From the NCBI RefSeq assembly GCF_958450345.1, contig NC_088784.1, positions 57,778,247 to 57,842,246 of the forward strand: a stretch of DNA of 64,000 nt, in the 5' to 3' direction. This stretch comes from Calliphora vicina. Its lineage: Eukaryota; Arthropoda; Insecta; Diptera; Calliphoridae. Shown piece by piece: positions 11,765-21,847 of the stretch. The translations under genes were made by a program, and so were the position numbers. Numbering within the stretch: the stretch's first letter is position 1; every line of letters begins with the position of its first letter. The notes below the pieces were generated by a model that was given only the letters and a program-made list of their open reading frames with translations, made no database searches and was not told the DNA's origin.

Positions 11765-12047
11765 GAACGGGTCGATTTGTATGGACTATCAAAAGTAAAA
11801 AATCGTATAGCAGAAACTCAATCTACAGAAAATTCTAAGAAAGTTTCCTCAAGAAACCATAGGTATAAAATCAAATCTTATCTTGCGCATTTCGTCTTAT
11901 ATCGAATAAAAAAACTTTAAAAAATAAAATATGCATTGAAATATCATTGGATAAAAGACGAAATGCGCAAGATAGGATTTGATTTTAGACCTATGGTTTC
12001 TTGGGGAAAATTTCTTATAATTTTCCGTAGAAATCGCCGACCCGCCC
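11765..12047. mobile_element. palindromic MITE flanked by TA
   Basis: Both arms contain CTTGCGCATTTCGTCTT, AAATCAAATCYTATCTTG and GAAACCATAGG in inverted orientation around a centre near 11915. The outer ends read GAACGGGTCGA and TCGCCGACCCGCCC next to TA, within a 7-bp direct repeat TGTACAT. The TA flank suggests a Tc1/mariner-mobilised element, but a 7-8 bp duplication cannot be excluded. A second copy is at 57102-57391. Confidence 0.65.
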
Positions 12048-12299
12048 TATGTACATATTTTGTTTTTGTATCAGACATATGATTTGTTGTATTTTTGTTT
12101 GACAAATCGGAGTGTCTCGTCTCTATGTATAATTCTCTATGGTAGCTATTATTAAGAAATTTTTCATTTAGATAGCAATTGAAAATACATACATATATAT
12201 ATGTATACTAGAGTGCTCCAAGATTGTACGGCCGAAAAAAAAGTTAATGTACAGAATTATTCTATGTATTGTAGAACCACGTTCTTACTGTTATGATTT

Positions 12300-12830
12300 T
12301 TAAGTAAAAGCTATCCAGAATATTCGGAAAATTTGGAATTTCTCATGGAAAGATAGCGAAATGTTATATATTTTTGGGCCGATTTTGCTGAAACTTAAGA
12401 AATAAGTTGGGGTTAAAATGAACCTCAACTTTGAAAATCACGAAAACACACATTCAATATGAATGGTGCTAACTGAATCATTCAAGTTATTTTTTAAATT
12501 TAATAAATCAAAAGTACACTAAGGGGTTAAAATCAATTTTATTCTTCAAAAATCCTCAATAAAATATTAATTACGTTATTAAAGAAAAAATCAAGTATAA
12601 ATGCAATGTTTTGCCGTTTGAAAAATTTGTGGTTAAAATTGAACAAAAATGTGAACATTTTTCAAAATGGCTTAGTAATACTATTTTCTAATACACAATA
12701 CAATATTTTAAAGTTTGTGTCCTATAAAAAGTTTTGATCAGCACTATTGAAATTGAAAATTTTTGATGGTTTTAGAAGTTTGGGGTCATTTGAACCCCAA
12801 ATGCTATTGATGGTTAATTTTAATTTTTCT
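12300..12830 (+). repeat. fragment related to the central part of the 19.7-21.8 kb palindrome
   Basis: Shares TATATTTTTGGGCCGATTTTG, GGGGTTAAAATGA, AGAAGTTTGGGGTCATTTGA and TTAATTTTAATTTTTCTGCTG with the centre of the big palindrome, with unrelated AT-rich sequence between. Confidence 0.5.
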
Positions 12831-12846
12831 GCTGTTTTTGTAACTA

Positions 12847-13093
12847 CACAGAGAAAACAGATTCGTGCTAGCAACCGAATTTGTTGCTAATCGAATGGTT
12901 CTATCTTAGTGACCGAATTTTACAGTTATAGCTACAATATTTTGGAAGGGATAACTAAAGTTTGGTTGCTTCAACTGAAATTGTTCTTTATCAACTGTCT
13001 TTCTGTTGGTAGAACTGACAAATTCTATGTGTGCAAGCGAATTATTCGATTGGCAACAAATTCGGCTGCTATCACGAATCTGTTTTCTCTGTG
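12847..13093. mobile_element. inverted-repeat MITE (CACAGAGAAAACAG termini) with TA duplication
   Basis: A 247-bp element with inverted ends CACAGAGAAAACAGATTCGT and ACGAATCTGTTTTCTCTGTG directly flanked by TA on both sides (12845-12846, 13094-13095). The similarity continues inward through AACCGAATTTGTTGC and GCAACAAATTCGG. The open frame at 12909-13163 crosses its end and is not a gene. A half copy lies at 44430-44485. Confidence 0.7.
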
Positions 13094-13099
13094 TAGTCT

Positions 13100-14522
13100 T
13101 TGTGCTATATATTTTTTTTACGATGATTTAATCCGTTCGAATTTTTCATTAATTAAATTTTGAAATATGTATTCACAGAAACTCACATCATAAAATTGTA
13201 AGTTTTTTTGGTAAATGTTTTTTTGAAAATTGAGCGGAAACCTTCTTTGGCTTTAAAATGTTCATTCTCAAGTTCTAAAGTTTTTAATAACAATTTTTTA
13301 AAATTTACCCTCCACTGTAACGATATGTGAACTTGTTTGGTGTTTGCTGTAAATTCGTTCAACAAAAAGGCGTTGTAGACAGCAAAAATGCATTAAATTG
13401 CACGTTGTCGTGTTTTTTCATCATTTTTGTTCTTGTTGATTTTTCTACTAATTTATTTAGTTTTATAATTTTTTTTGTTTATGTGTATTTATAATATTGT
13501 TAGTGTGTGTGTTTTTTTTCTGTTTTTGCGAATTTATTCTCATATAATTTTTATAATGAATGCCAATAATTGTAGCAATAAATCAAAAATTTAACATTTT
13601 TATATCACAATATTTACACTTGTGCTTAATGTTTAACAATTTATTTTAATTAAATGCATGTTAATAATATTTTTTATCAATTTATTACCGGACAGACGAA
13701 CGGGCATATTGAATATTTATGTACAGCTCACTGACCCTGTATCGAACGAAACAAAATTGTAAAACTACCAGTTCTCCAAAACACCTTCATGCTAATGTAT
13801 ACTTTAGAGAAATATTTTTTAGTTGAAAGTGTTAGTTACTATGTATGTAGTAAAAAAAGTCAAAGTCACTGATTTAGTTAGTCTGTTAATTGCAGAACTT
13901 TAACAGTTATTTAGACAGTATTCAAATTAAAGATTTCATAGTCACAGCGGGCAAACGGTGTAAATCAATTGGTGGCATAAAATATTAACCAGGAATTTAC
14001 AGCTCTGGTTGTTTTTCTTCTACATCATCAATGAATAAGTATTATTGATTTTCGAAGTAATCGCAAAAAAGTACTGTATGTAAGCCAAACATTACCAACT
14101 GGCAGCAGTTAATTTTGGAATTTATTAGAATATGTTTTTGACATCTTAGATTCAAGTGCGGAGTTAAACAATTTATGGATTTCTAGCTTATCTCACTTGT
14201 TTTACTTGTTAAATATACTCTATAGTTCATAAGGTAGTTGACAATACAATATTCAATTAATTGGTGACAATCCAAAACAATTCTTAAGACAATGTTATTT
14301 TTTAATATTTCATTAATATATAATGTATTTACATTTACAAAATTAACAGGAACAAAAAACTTTGATAAAAAAAATAAATTTTTGAACCATTACTATTCTA
14401 TTTCCATAGTCATATAAAATTTAAAGTTCTCCAGAATTTCGAAATACAAACGTAATAGTATGATTTTTATATAGGATCAAAGTTCATGAAACTGTTAATA
14501 GCTTTATAGCTGTTAGTCAGAT
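13100..14522. other. intergenic, no gene recognised
   Basis: AT-rich sequence. The only open frame of note is minus-strand 13365-13183 (60 codons, rich in Lys and Phe), with no motif recognised. Nothing else supportable. Confidence 0.45.
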
Positions 14523-14530
14523 ATGGATAT

Positions 14531-14947
14531 TAGGGATATAAATAAATATGCAAATTGGCATATCATAGTCGAATAGAGCATTAAAAAATATGAAAAACCA
14601 CGGTATTATTTTTTCGTTGTTGTTAAAAAAGTTCACGCACCAAACGCCATAAAGTTTTTCATTAAATATTTTCAATTATTTTGATATACAATATATTTCA
14701 TTTTAATAATAATTGCGGACATACTTCGAAAGATAATTTTTAAATAAGGGAAGATCCCTCACACTTGCAAAAAAAAGAAAATATGAAATTATTTATATAA
14801 TTTTTCAGAGAAAAAAAAATTTGGTTTATTTTAGAAATTGGTGTTGGTAGGTGATGTTTTTGATTCCAAATGATCTAAAATAATTTTCATTACTAATACA
14901 CCATTGGCCATCACGTGGTGGTATGCCCAAAATTAGTTATATCCCTA
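14531..14947. mobile_element. hAT-type non-autonomous element with perfect 8-bp TSD
   Basis: A 417-bp element ending in inverted TAGGGATATAA / TTATATCCCTA. It is flanked on both sides by ATGGATAT (14523-14530 and 14948-14955), an exact 8-bp target duplication typical of hAT transposons. There is no transposase frame inside, so it must have been moved by a transposase from elsewhere. Confidence 0.75.
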
Positions 14948-15124
14948 ATGGATATATTTGAAAAAAGTATTTACGTTTTTGTGTATGTTTGTATAACTAA
15001 GTTTATTAGTTATTCTTCATAATATTAGGAAACATTTACTAAATATTTATTATCTCCCCTTATGGTCCCATTCTGAATTTTATATTTGTGGAACTATAAT
15101 CGATCACTCAAAAAATAAATAACT

Positions 15125-15560
15125 TTTATTCCATTAAAATAAAACTCGAATAATTGACAACCCCAATAACAGGATCTGATAAATCTTTCTTCGTGGTATA
15201 ATTTTGAGTCCGTAGTTTGCGATTTACAATTTGCCATATGTTGTATATGGGATTGAGTTGACAGGCAGAAACATTCAGAGTCTTTTTCAGGAATTGTACC
15301 CGAAATCCTTAGTCCAGCACGCTGTCATCAAGTTTATTGAGGTTTTCTTATTGGAAATATTGTGTTAGGCTATATGTTGTTTTTCAGATAATAACAACTG
15401 TTGACTATATCATTCGTTAAATTTGAAGTCCAGACAGTAGGAGATTGGAGGCACAAACCCCAATATGAATAATACGCTAATCAGGTTAATTATTAAGAAT
15501 CTCAGAATCTTCTGTGAAAATTAAGCGTGATATTTGGTTAAAATATCACATTTTTCGAAT
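15125..15560 (-). pseudogene. Tc1-like transposase remnant (C-terminal half)
   Basis: The minus strand reads LNPIYNIWQIVNRKLR followed by NYTTKKDLSDPV, matching the third catalytic motif (usually SPDLNPIENIW) and tail of Tc1-type DDE/D transposases. Upstream pieces such as VWTSNLTN and YLKNNI fit the block before it. Frames shift and stops occur, so it is dead. The assignment rests on the LNP...NIW block and could not be tested by alignment. Confidence 0.5.
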
Positions 15561-15689
15561 GAAATGCCTAGATTTTATGAAACAGTTAAATATATACTCA
15601 GCTCCATCTAATCCTTACTGTTTATATCTTCAATATGCTACCAAAATTGGAATAGAATTCTTACTCTCATAGGAGAGGAATATTAACCA

Positions 15690-15960
15690 CTATTATAACG
15701 TCGCACAGTGCGGCCAAAGGCACCTTTGTCCGGCCAAAAATCGAAAAAACAAGTTTTTAGTTGGGGGTTTTGTCATTGGGTTTGTTAAAGAAATGCTCTA
15801 GGAGATAAAAAATTATCATAGTAAGGTCCCTTGCCTCAAATGCCCTTCATAATTTCAGTTTGAATGAGGCCTTCATACGAATGGCACACTACCGTAGGAA
15901 AGATCGACTAGTAGGAGTTTCCGTTAAACACGTGTCAAAGTTTTTGTAATCAAGCAAATC
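15690..15960 (+). repeat. fragment beginning CACAGTGCGGCCAAAGGC
   Basis: Starts GCACAGTGCGGCCAAAGGCA, resembling by its first bases other fragments in the window that start CACAGTGG (2715, 27038, 40477, 46075). No partner end or coding frame was found. Confidence 0.35.
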
Positions 15961-16610
15961 ATACGAAACAAAATGGATTCTACATTCTACGTAAAATCAA
16001 AATCTGAATGTAAATTTCTAAATAGTAATTTGTTAGAAAGTGATATGTAAGGACTATTTTTTACTATTAATTTGTTAAACAAAATTGATGTGATTGAGTG
16101 AAATCTTTTTTTTCCTGCTTTTTCTTGCTCTCTAAGCTATTGGAGGTAATAACTCAAAGTATTATTTAACAAATAAAATAAAATTCAGCTGCACGTATTT
16201 GCAAGTTGCCCTACGTTCTAACTGCCTTGCAAAAATACTTACTAGAGTGTTTGGCGCATTTTTTTTCTTGTAAGGTGGTACGCCTTAATGTACATGAAAT
16301 AACATAAAATACAACACCACATTTATATATATATAAATATACAGTAAACTCTTGAAAACGTGAACTAAGGTAGAGCTACACAAATACGTATGCATGTATT
16401 TGTTTAATGCACTATAACATCGCCATATTGCATTTCACCATTGTAAATAATAATATCAAAACAATCAAAACAAAAACTTTTAATCAATTAGCAAATTCAT
16501 TAAATTTCATTTTCGTATGAAATGAAGCCATATTAGGTCGATTTGTTTCACTGTTCTCTTACAGTATACTATGGCCGAAAAACCAACAAGTAGCGACAAA
16601 AACTATTTAC

Positions 16611-17380
16611 TAGGGATGCCAAACGGGACTGGGTTTTACAAATCCCGGGATTCGGGATTTTAGAAATGTAAATCCCGGGATCCCGGGATTTTTCGGGACC
16701 CCGGGATTTTTCGGGATCCCGGGATTTTTCGGGATTTCGGGATTTTTCGGGACTTCGGGATTTTACTTAAACGTCAAAAACATCAAATTCAACAATAAAA
16801 ACAATTAATTTCATTAATATATTTAAGTAAAAATATAACAAATCAAAAACTAATGCATTAAATTAAAATAAATGGTCCATGATTTCCGCTAGCTCCATAC
16901 AATTGTCCCCCGGAGTACTGTTTGAGCAGTCATAAATATCTTGATTATGCGGCAATCCTTATAAAATTTTGCACAAAATAAGTTGTAAGTACTCTGAAAT
17001 TATACTGTAGAATACTGCGGAAATCGGGCTGCATTTGCCCCTAGTCCGCTTCAGAAAATAACTTGAACATAAATTACGTAAAACTGTAAATTGTGTAAAA
17101 GCCTGTCAATGCAAGGGAGACGTGCTGCTCCCTGATTCAAATGAAAAAATCTGGCTGCGTTTGGATTTGAAGCGAGATTAGTATTATAAATATGCTGAAA
17201 TTTAGCTTTCTAAGTATTTTGGGTGCTTCAAAAATCTTCCTAAAATATCAAAAATCTCATAATATTTCGGGATTTGTTAATCCCGAAAAATCCCGGGATT
17301 CTTTTTCACAAATCCCGGGATTCGGGAAATCCCGATCCCGAAAAATCCCGGGATTTTCGGGATCGGGATTGGCATCCCTA
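16611..17380. mobile_element. hAT-type non-autonomous element with perfect 8-bp TSD and reiterated CCCGGGATT
   Basis: A 770-bp element. The ends are inverted TAGGGATGCCAA / TTGGCATCCCTA. The direct repeat CTATTTAC flanks it exactly (16603-16610 and 17381-17388). The outer 150 bases at each end hold many copies of TCCCGGGATT(TTT) and CGGGATTTTTCGGGA in both orientations. Such clustered subterminal repeats are known as transposase-binding sites in hAT elements. The middle is AT-rich with no transposase; the 17192-17419 frame is incidental. Confidence 0.85.
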
Positions 17381-17637
17381 CTATTTACCGACAAGCTAGC
17401 CTCACCAAATTTGGTATAAAGTCTTCTACTGGCAAAATATTCGATTTTAGTAAAAATGGGCGGCCACGCCCACTATTCAAAATTTCACAAAAAGATGACC
17501 CAATAAAAACAAACATTTATAAAATATATTTACAACTGTTTAAAATACAATCCTCGAGTAGTACATATAATCCACTTTCAACGATTTATTTAATTGAAAG
17601 TATATTTTGGAAAACAACGTTTTATTTAATAAAAAAC

Positions 17638-18490
17638 ATAAATTCGTATTTAACTAGTAGAGACACAAACCACATTTTGTAACAGAGCTTATGTCGCAGT
17701 TAACAGTGCACTGTTATGAATTTAACGGAACTAGTATAAAAAAGGTAGTATATGTAGGATGTTAATACAGGAGAATGGAACCAAGTCCATGATGAAAACT
17801 ATATTGAAGTGGTACTCCAAGGGGCCTTAATGATGCACTAGTAGTGGGATAGCTGAACTAATTTTGGGATTTGAGAAAATTTAATTTAAAAAAATATGAT
17901 TTTTGAAAAAAATTCTTTAGAGGATCATAAGTAAAAACAAGTATTTAATATATCATCTGCATAATCGTAAAATGTTTTTTTCATTATTTTTTTATAGTCA
18001 TTCGGATTTTTCATATCTATTAAAGCCGATCCTTCCAATAATGCTTTTACAAATAAACATATAAAAACACCACAATTATATGAATCATTTTGAATGTCGT
18101 GTCATATTTTTTTTAAAGTAAATTTTCTCAAATCCCAAAATTAGTTCAGCTATTCCATAATAGTACATCATTAGAGACCTCTTGGACTTCCAAACCTATA
18201 TAGTGTGTTATGTGTTACAATGATCCTCTAAAAAATTTGTTTTCGAAACAGACATCCAAATTTGTAAATTCTATAAATATTTTAGTTATTTCATTATTAT
18301 AGACCTCATGGAGTACCACTTCAATATAGTTTTGGTCATGGACTTGCTTCCATTCTCTTGTATTAAACTCCTAAATATACTGTCTTCTAAATACTAGCTC
18401 TGTTAAATGCATAACAGTGCACTGTTAACTGCAAAATAAGCTCTGTTACAAAATGTGGTTTGTGTCTCTACAAGTTAAATACCAATTTAT
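17638..18490. mobile_element. nested palindromic element (inverted repeat inside inverted repeat)
   Basis: The outer arms (17638-17820 and about 18290-18490) mirror each other: GTAGAGACACAAACCACATT pairs with AATGTGGTTTGTGTCTCTAC, and AACAGTGCACTGTTA occurs in both. Inside, ATAGCTGAACTAATTTTGGG (about 17849) pairs with CCCAAAATTAGTTCAGCTAT (about 18136), forming a second palindrome. The arms have diverged modestly. No protein-coding frame was seen. It looks like a foldback-type element or two successive palindromic insertions. Confidence 0.7.
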
Positions 18491-18639
18491 CTTCAAACAC
18501 ATGGCAATTGAACGCTATAAATTTTTTCTTTAAAAATAAGATATTGAAAAATTTACTTTTTGTAGCAAAATTTGAAAATTCCCAGCTAATATACAATAAA
18601 ATGCATGAGTAGTGACTTTTTCATCAGTGGCTATAGTCC

Positions 18640-19165
18640 GGTGGATATGGTGGTTAATTTAAGACCTTAAGAAATATTGATGGAGATTTGGCTGGATAAA
18701 AACACATATTTCCTAACCTATTGGTTGGTTTGTGGTCATTGTCGTGCTGAAATTCCATTTCATTCCTTCGGTACTTTTACAAATGTACTTCCCAAAATTG
18801 CTTATTAAATTGTATTTGGATTCATCCTAAAAGAGAACAGTATTCCGTAAATGTTCCGTTTCGAATTTTATATATTCTGTGTCAAGTTGTACACGAGCAG
18901 TACGGGCGATAGCAACCAAGAACAATTTCGATTTTAAATTAGTGATAACTCTATAGCTTTTAAATTAATTTACCTTAGATTTGTTTTGCGAGGTCTTTCT
19001 CCCAAATGTTGAGTTTTCAAACTACTCGAAATTTGTTTAAAATTTTGAAAACTGCTGTTTTATTAATTGAATATTTATCACGGATAGTTTTTTGCATCAA
19101 TCCAAAATTAAAATCGTTTATCATTTTGGTTTTTAATTTTTCGAAATGACTATTGCCATATTTAC
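18640..19165 (-). pseudogene. second Tc1-like transposase remnant (central part)
   Basis: Minus-strand pieces resembling DESKYNLISNFGKYICKS and EGMKWNFS, then a degraded QHDND-like stretch and PAKSPS, follow the order of the first and second catalytic blocks of Tc1 transposases (FSDES..., QQDNAP.H, WPAQSPD). Frameshifts and stops are frequent. It may be a different copy from 15125-15560, since the two partly cover the same protein region. Both lie on the same strand. Confidence 0.45.
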
Positions 19166-19669
19166 TGTATTTTAATAGAAAGCCTATTTAATTTGAATTT
19201 ATCTTAAGCTACCTATACACGGTTGTTATATTGTCAGAAACATGCTCAGAAAATGGTTAACACAACCATGAGAACTTATGTTGAAACATATGGTTGTTAA
19301 CCATTTATTGAACATTTTCTGACAACTTTGTAAGAATACGACAACCGTGTATTAGAGGCCTTAGATATATACATTTGTATTTGGTAAAGGTCTTACGGAA
19401 TATGTTTTCACAACAAGTTTCTATTGTCACTCACTGAATGTACTTTACTAATCGTTGAAGTAACTGGAAGATACATTTTTTATTAATTAACAAATTAACC
19501 TTGTGATTTAAAAAAATAACGTTAAAAATTAAGCGCGAATGTAAATAATGGCTTAACGGACACAAATGTTTTAAAATTTTGTATGAATCAATGTATCTTA
19601 ATACATCTATACAATAGGGTTGCTAGTATTTTGCACTTTTTCTACTTTTGACGCTCTAAATATATATAT

Positions 19670-21786
19670 TAGGGTGGCCCTTAATAAACGAAAGTTGGAT
19701 TTTGGCCATTCTCACCCCCCAGTTTGGTGAACATTAGTAAAAAAATCATCCTGAAAAAATTTTAGGTAAATCGGTTGGGGTTAAGACGTGCCGCAAGCCC
19801 TCTGAAGTTTTGAGATGCATTTACAAGGGAAAAAATTAATTTTTTTCAGTTTTTGTAAAAATTTTGCCATTAAAAAATTACTTTTGTAATTCAATTTAAA
19901 AGAATCGAAATGTGTACGTAATTGTCGTTCTAATGAGACATAAAAAACAGAAATCGGTTAAAAAATTTTAAAGTTATTAAAAATTCGCCAGGCCATTAAC
20001 GTGTCTCAGGCCACTAGAACAAGAAATGTTGGAACAAAATTAACATATTTTGAGAAATATTAAAATAAAAGCTCATTTTTACTTAAAATATGTCCATATT
20101 TACTTGTATATGAGTTTTTGTCTTCGTAGGATACCGTTAACCTATTCTTAGGTATGAACAAAAAAAATTAATTTTTTTAACGGCAGTTTCAAAACTCCAT
20201 TTTCAAATTTTTAAAAATTTTGTTAAACAAATTTCAGAATTTTTTGATCATCTCATAGGGATTTATTAAGAGTATAATAGGGAATTAAATCGTGAAAAAA
20301 TTATGAAAATATCTCTTATAGTTTTTCTGTACCTGCGATTTAAATTTTGAAATTTTCGAGAAAAACCAATTATTTGGCAATTTATAGGCCAATGAGCTCT
20401 ATTTTCTTACTCTTATGAATTTTAAGCAAAACTTAATTAGAATATTATAGTCCAGATAATTCTAAATATACTCTGAAACTTTTACTAAAATCAAAAAACG
20501 TTAACCCTTAAAGCGTGAAGGTCAAAGGTCAAATTTTTCAATATTTGGAATTTCTCTTGGAAAGATTTTGAAATGTTCGAAATGTTGTATATTTTTGGGC
20601 CGATTTTGATGAAATTTAACAAAAATATAACACAAAGCCTAGTATTTACAAAAGCAGCAGAAAAATTAAAATTAACCCTATATAGCACTTGGTGTTAAAA
20701 TGACCCCAAACTTCTAAAACCATAAAAAATTATGATTTTAAAAGTTTGGTGTCATTTTAACCCCAAGTGCCATTAAGCGTTAATTTCCATTCTTGTGCTG
20801 TTATTATAAACCCTAGAGTTTATGTTATATTTTTGTTAAATTTCATCAAAATCGGCCCAAAAATATACAACATTTCGATCATTTCGAAATCTTTCCAAGA
20901 GAAATTCCAAATATTGAAAAATTTTACCTTTGACCTTCACGATTTAAGGGTTAACGTCTTCCGATTTTAGTAGAAGTTTCAGAGTATATTTTGAATTATC
21001 TGGACTATAATATTCTGAACAGGTTTTACTTAAAATTCATAAGAGTAAGGAAATAGAGCTCATTGGCCTAAAAATTGCCAAATAATTGGTTTTTCTCGAA
21101 AATTTCAAAATTTAAATCGCAGGTACGGAAAAACTATAAGAGATATTTTCATAATTTTTTCACATTTTTATTCCCTATTATACTCTTAATAAATCCCAAT
21201 GAGATGATCAAAAAATTCTGAAATTTGTTTAACAAAATTTTTAAAAATTTGAAAATGGAGTTTTGAAACTGCCGTTAAAAAAATTAAATTTTTTTGTTCA
21301 TACCTAAGAATAGGTTAACGGTATCCTACGAAGACAAAAACTCATATACAAGTAAATATGGACATATTTTAAGTAAAAATGAGCTTTTATTTTAATATTT
21401 CTCAAAATATGTTAATTTTGTTCCTACATTTCATGTTCTAGTGGCCTGAGACACGTTAATGGCCTGGCGAATTTTTAATAACTTTAACATTTTTTGACCG
21501 ATTTCTGTTTTTTATGTCTCATTAGAACGACAATTACGTACACATTTCGATTCTTTTAAATTAAATTACAAAAGTATTTTTTTAATGGCAAAATTTTTAC
21601 AAAAACTGAAAAAAATGCATTTTTTCCCCTTGTAAATGCATCTCAAAACTTCAGAGGGCTTGCGGCACGTCTTAACCCCAACCGATTTACCTAAAATTTT
21701 TTCAGGATGATTTTTTTGCTAATGTTCACCAAACTGGAGGGTGAGAATGGCCAAAATCCAACTTTCGTTTATTAAGGGCCACCCTA
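19670..21786. mobile_element. 2.1-kb near-perfect palindromic element (TAGGGTGGCC termini)
   Basis: The two arms of about 1,055 bases mirror each other from TAGGGTGGCCCTTAATAAAC (19670) to its complement ending at 21786, meeting near 20728. Differences are mostly single bases. Immediate flanks are ATATATAT on both sides, compatible with an 8-bp duplication but low in complexity. Two mirrored short frames (20688-20491 minus, 20767-20970 plus) encode nearly the same peptide because of the symmetry; no domain is recognised. Fragments of the family occur at 12300-12830, 30050-30420, 30820-30890 and 33300-33985. Confidence 0.85.
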
Positions 21787-21847
21787 ATATATATGTTCTA
21801 TGTAATCTAGAAATCAAATGCTATTAGTTTTAGCTGATACACATTTA

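Noticed and set aside
16620..17380. Regular GC-rich CCCGGGATT repeats as a possible CRISPR or CpG island
   Set aside because: No equal spacers, and the unit sits inside a transposon with its own target duplication.
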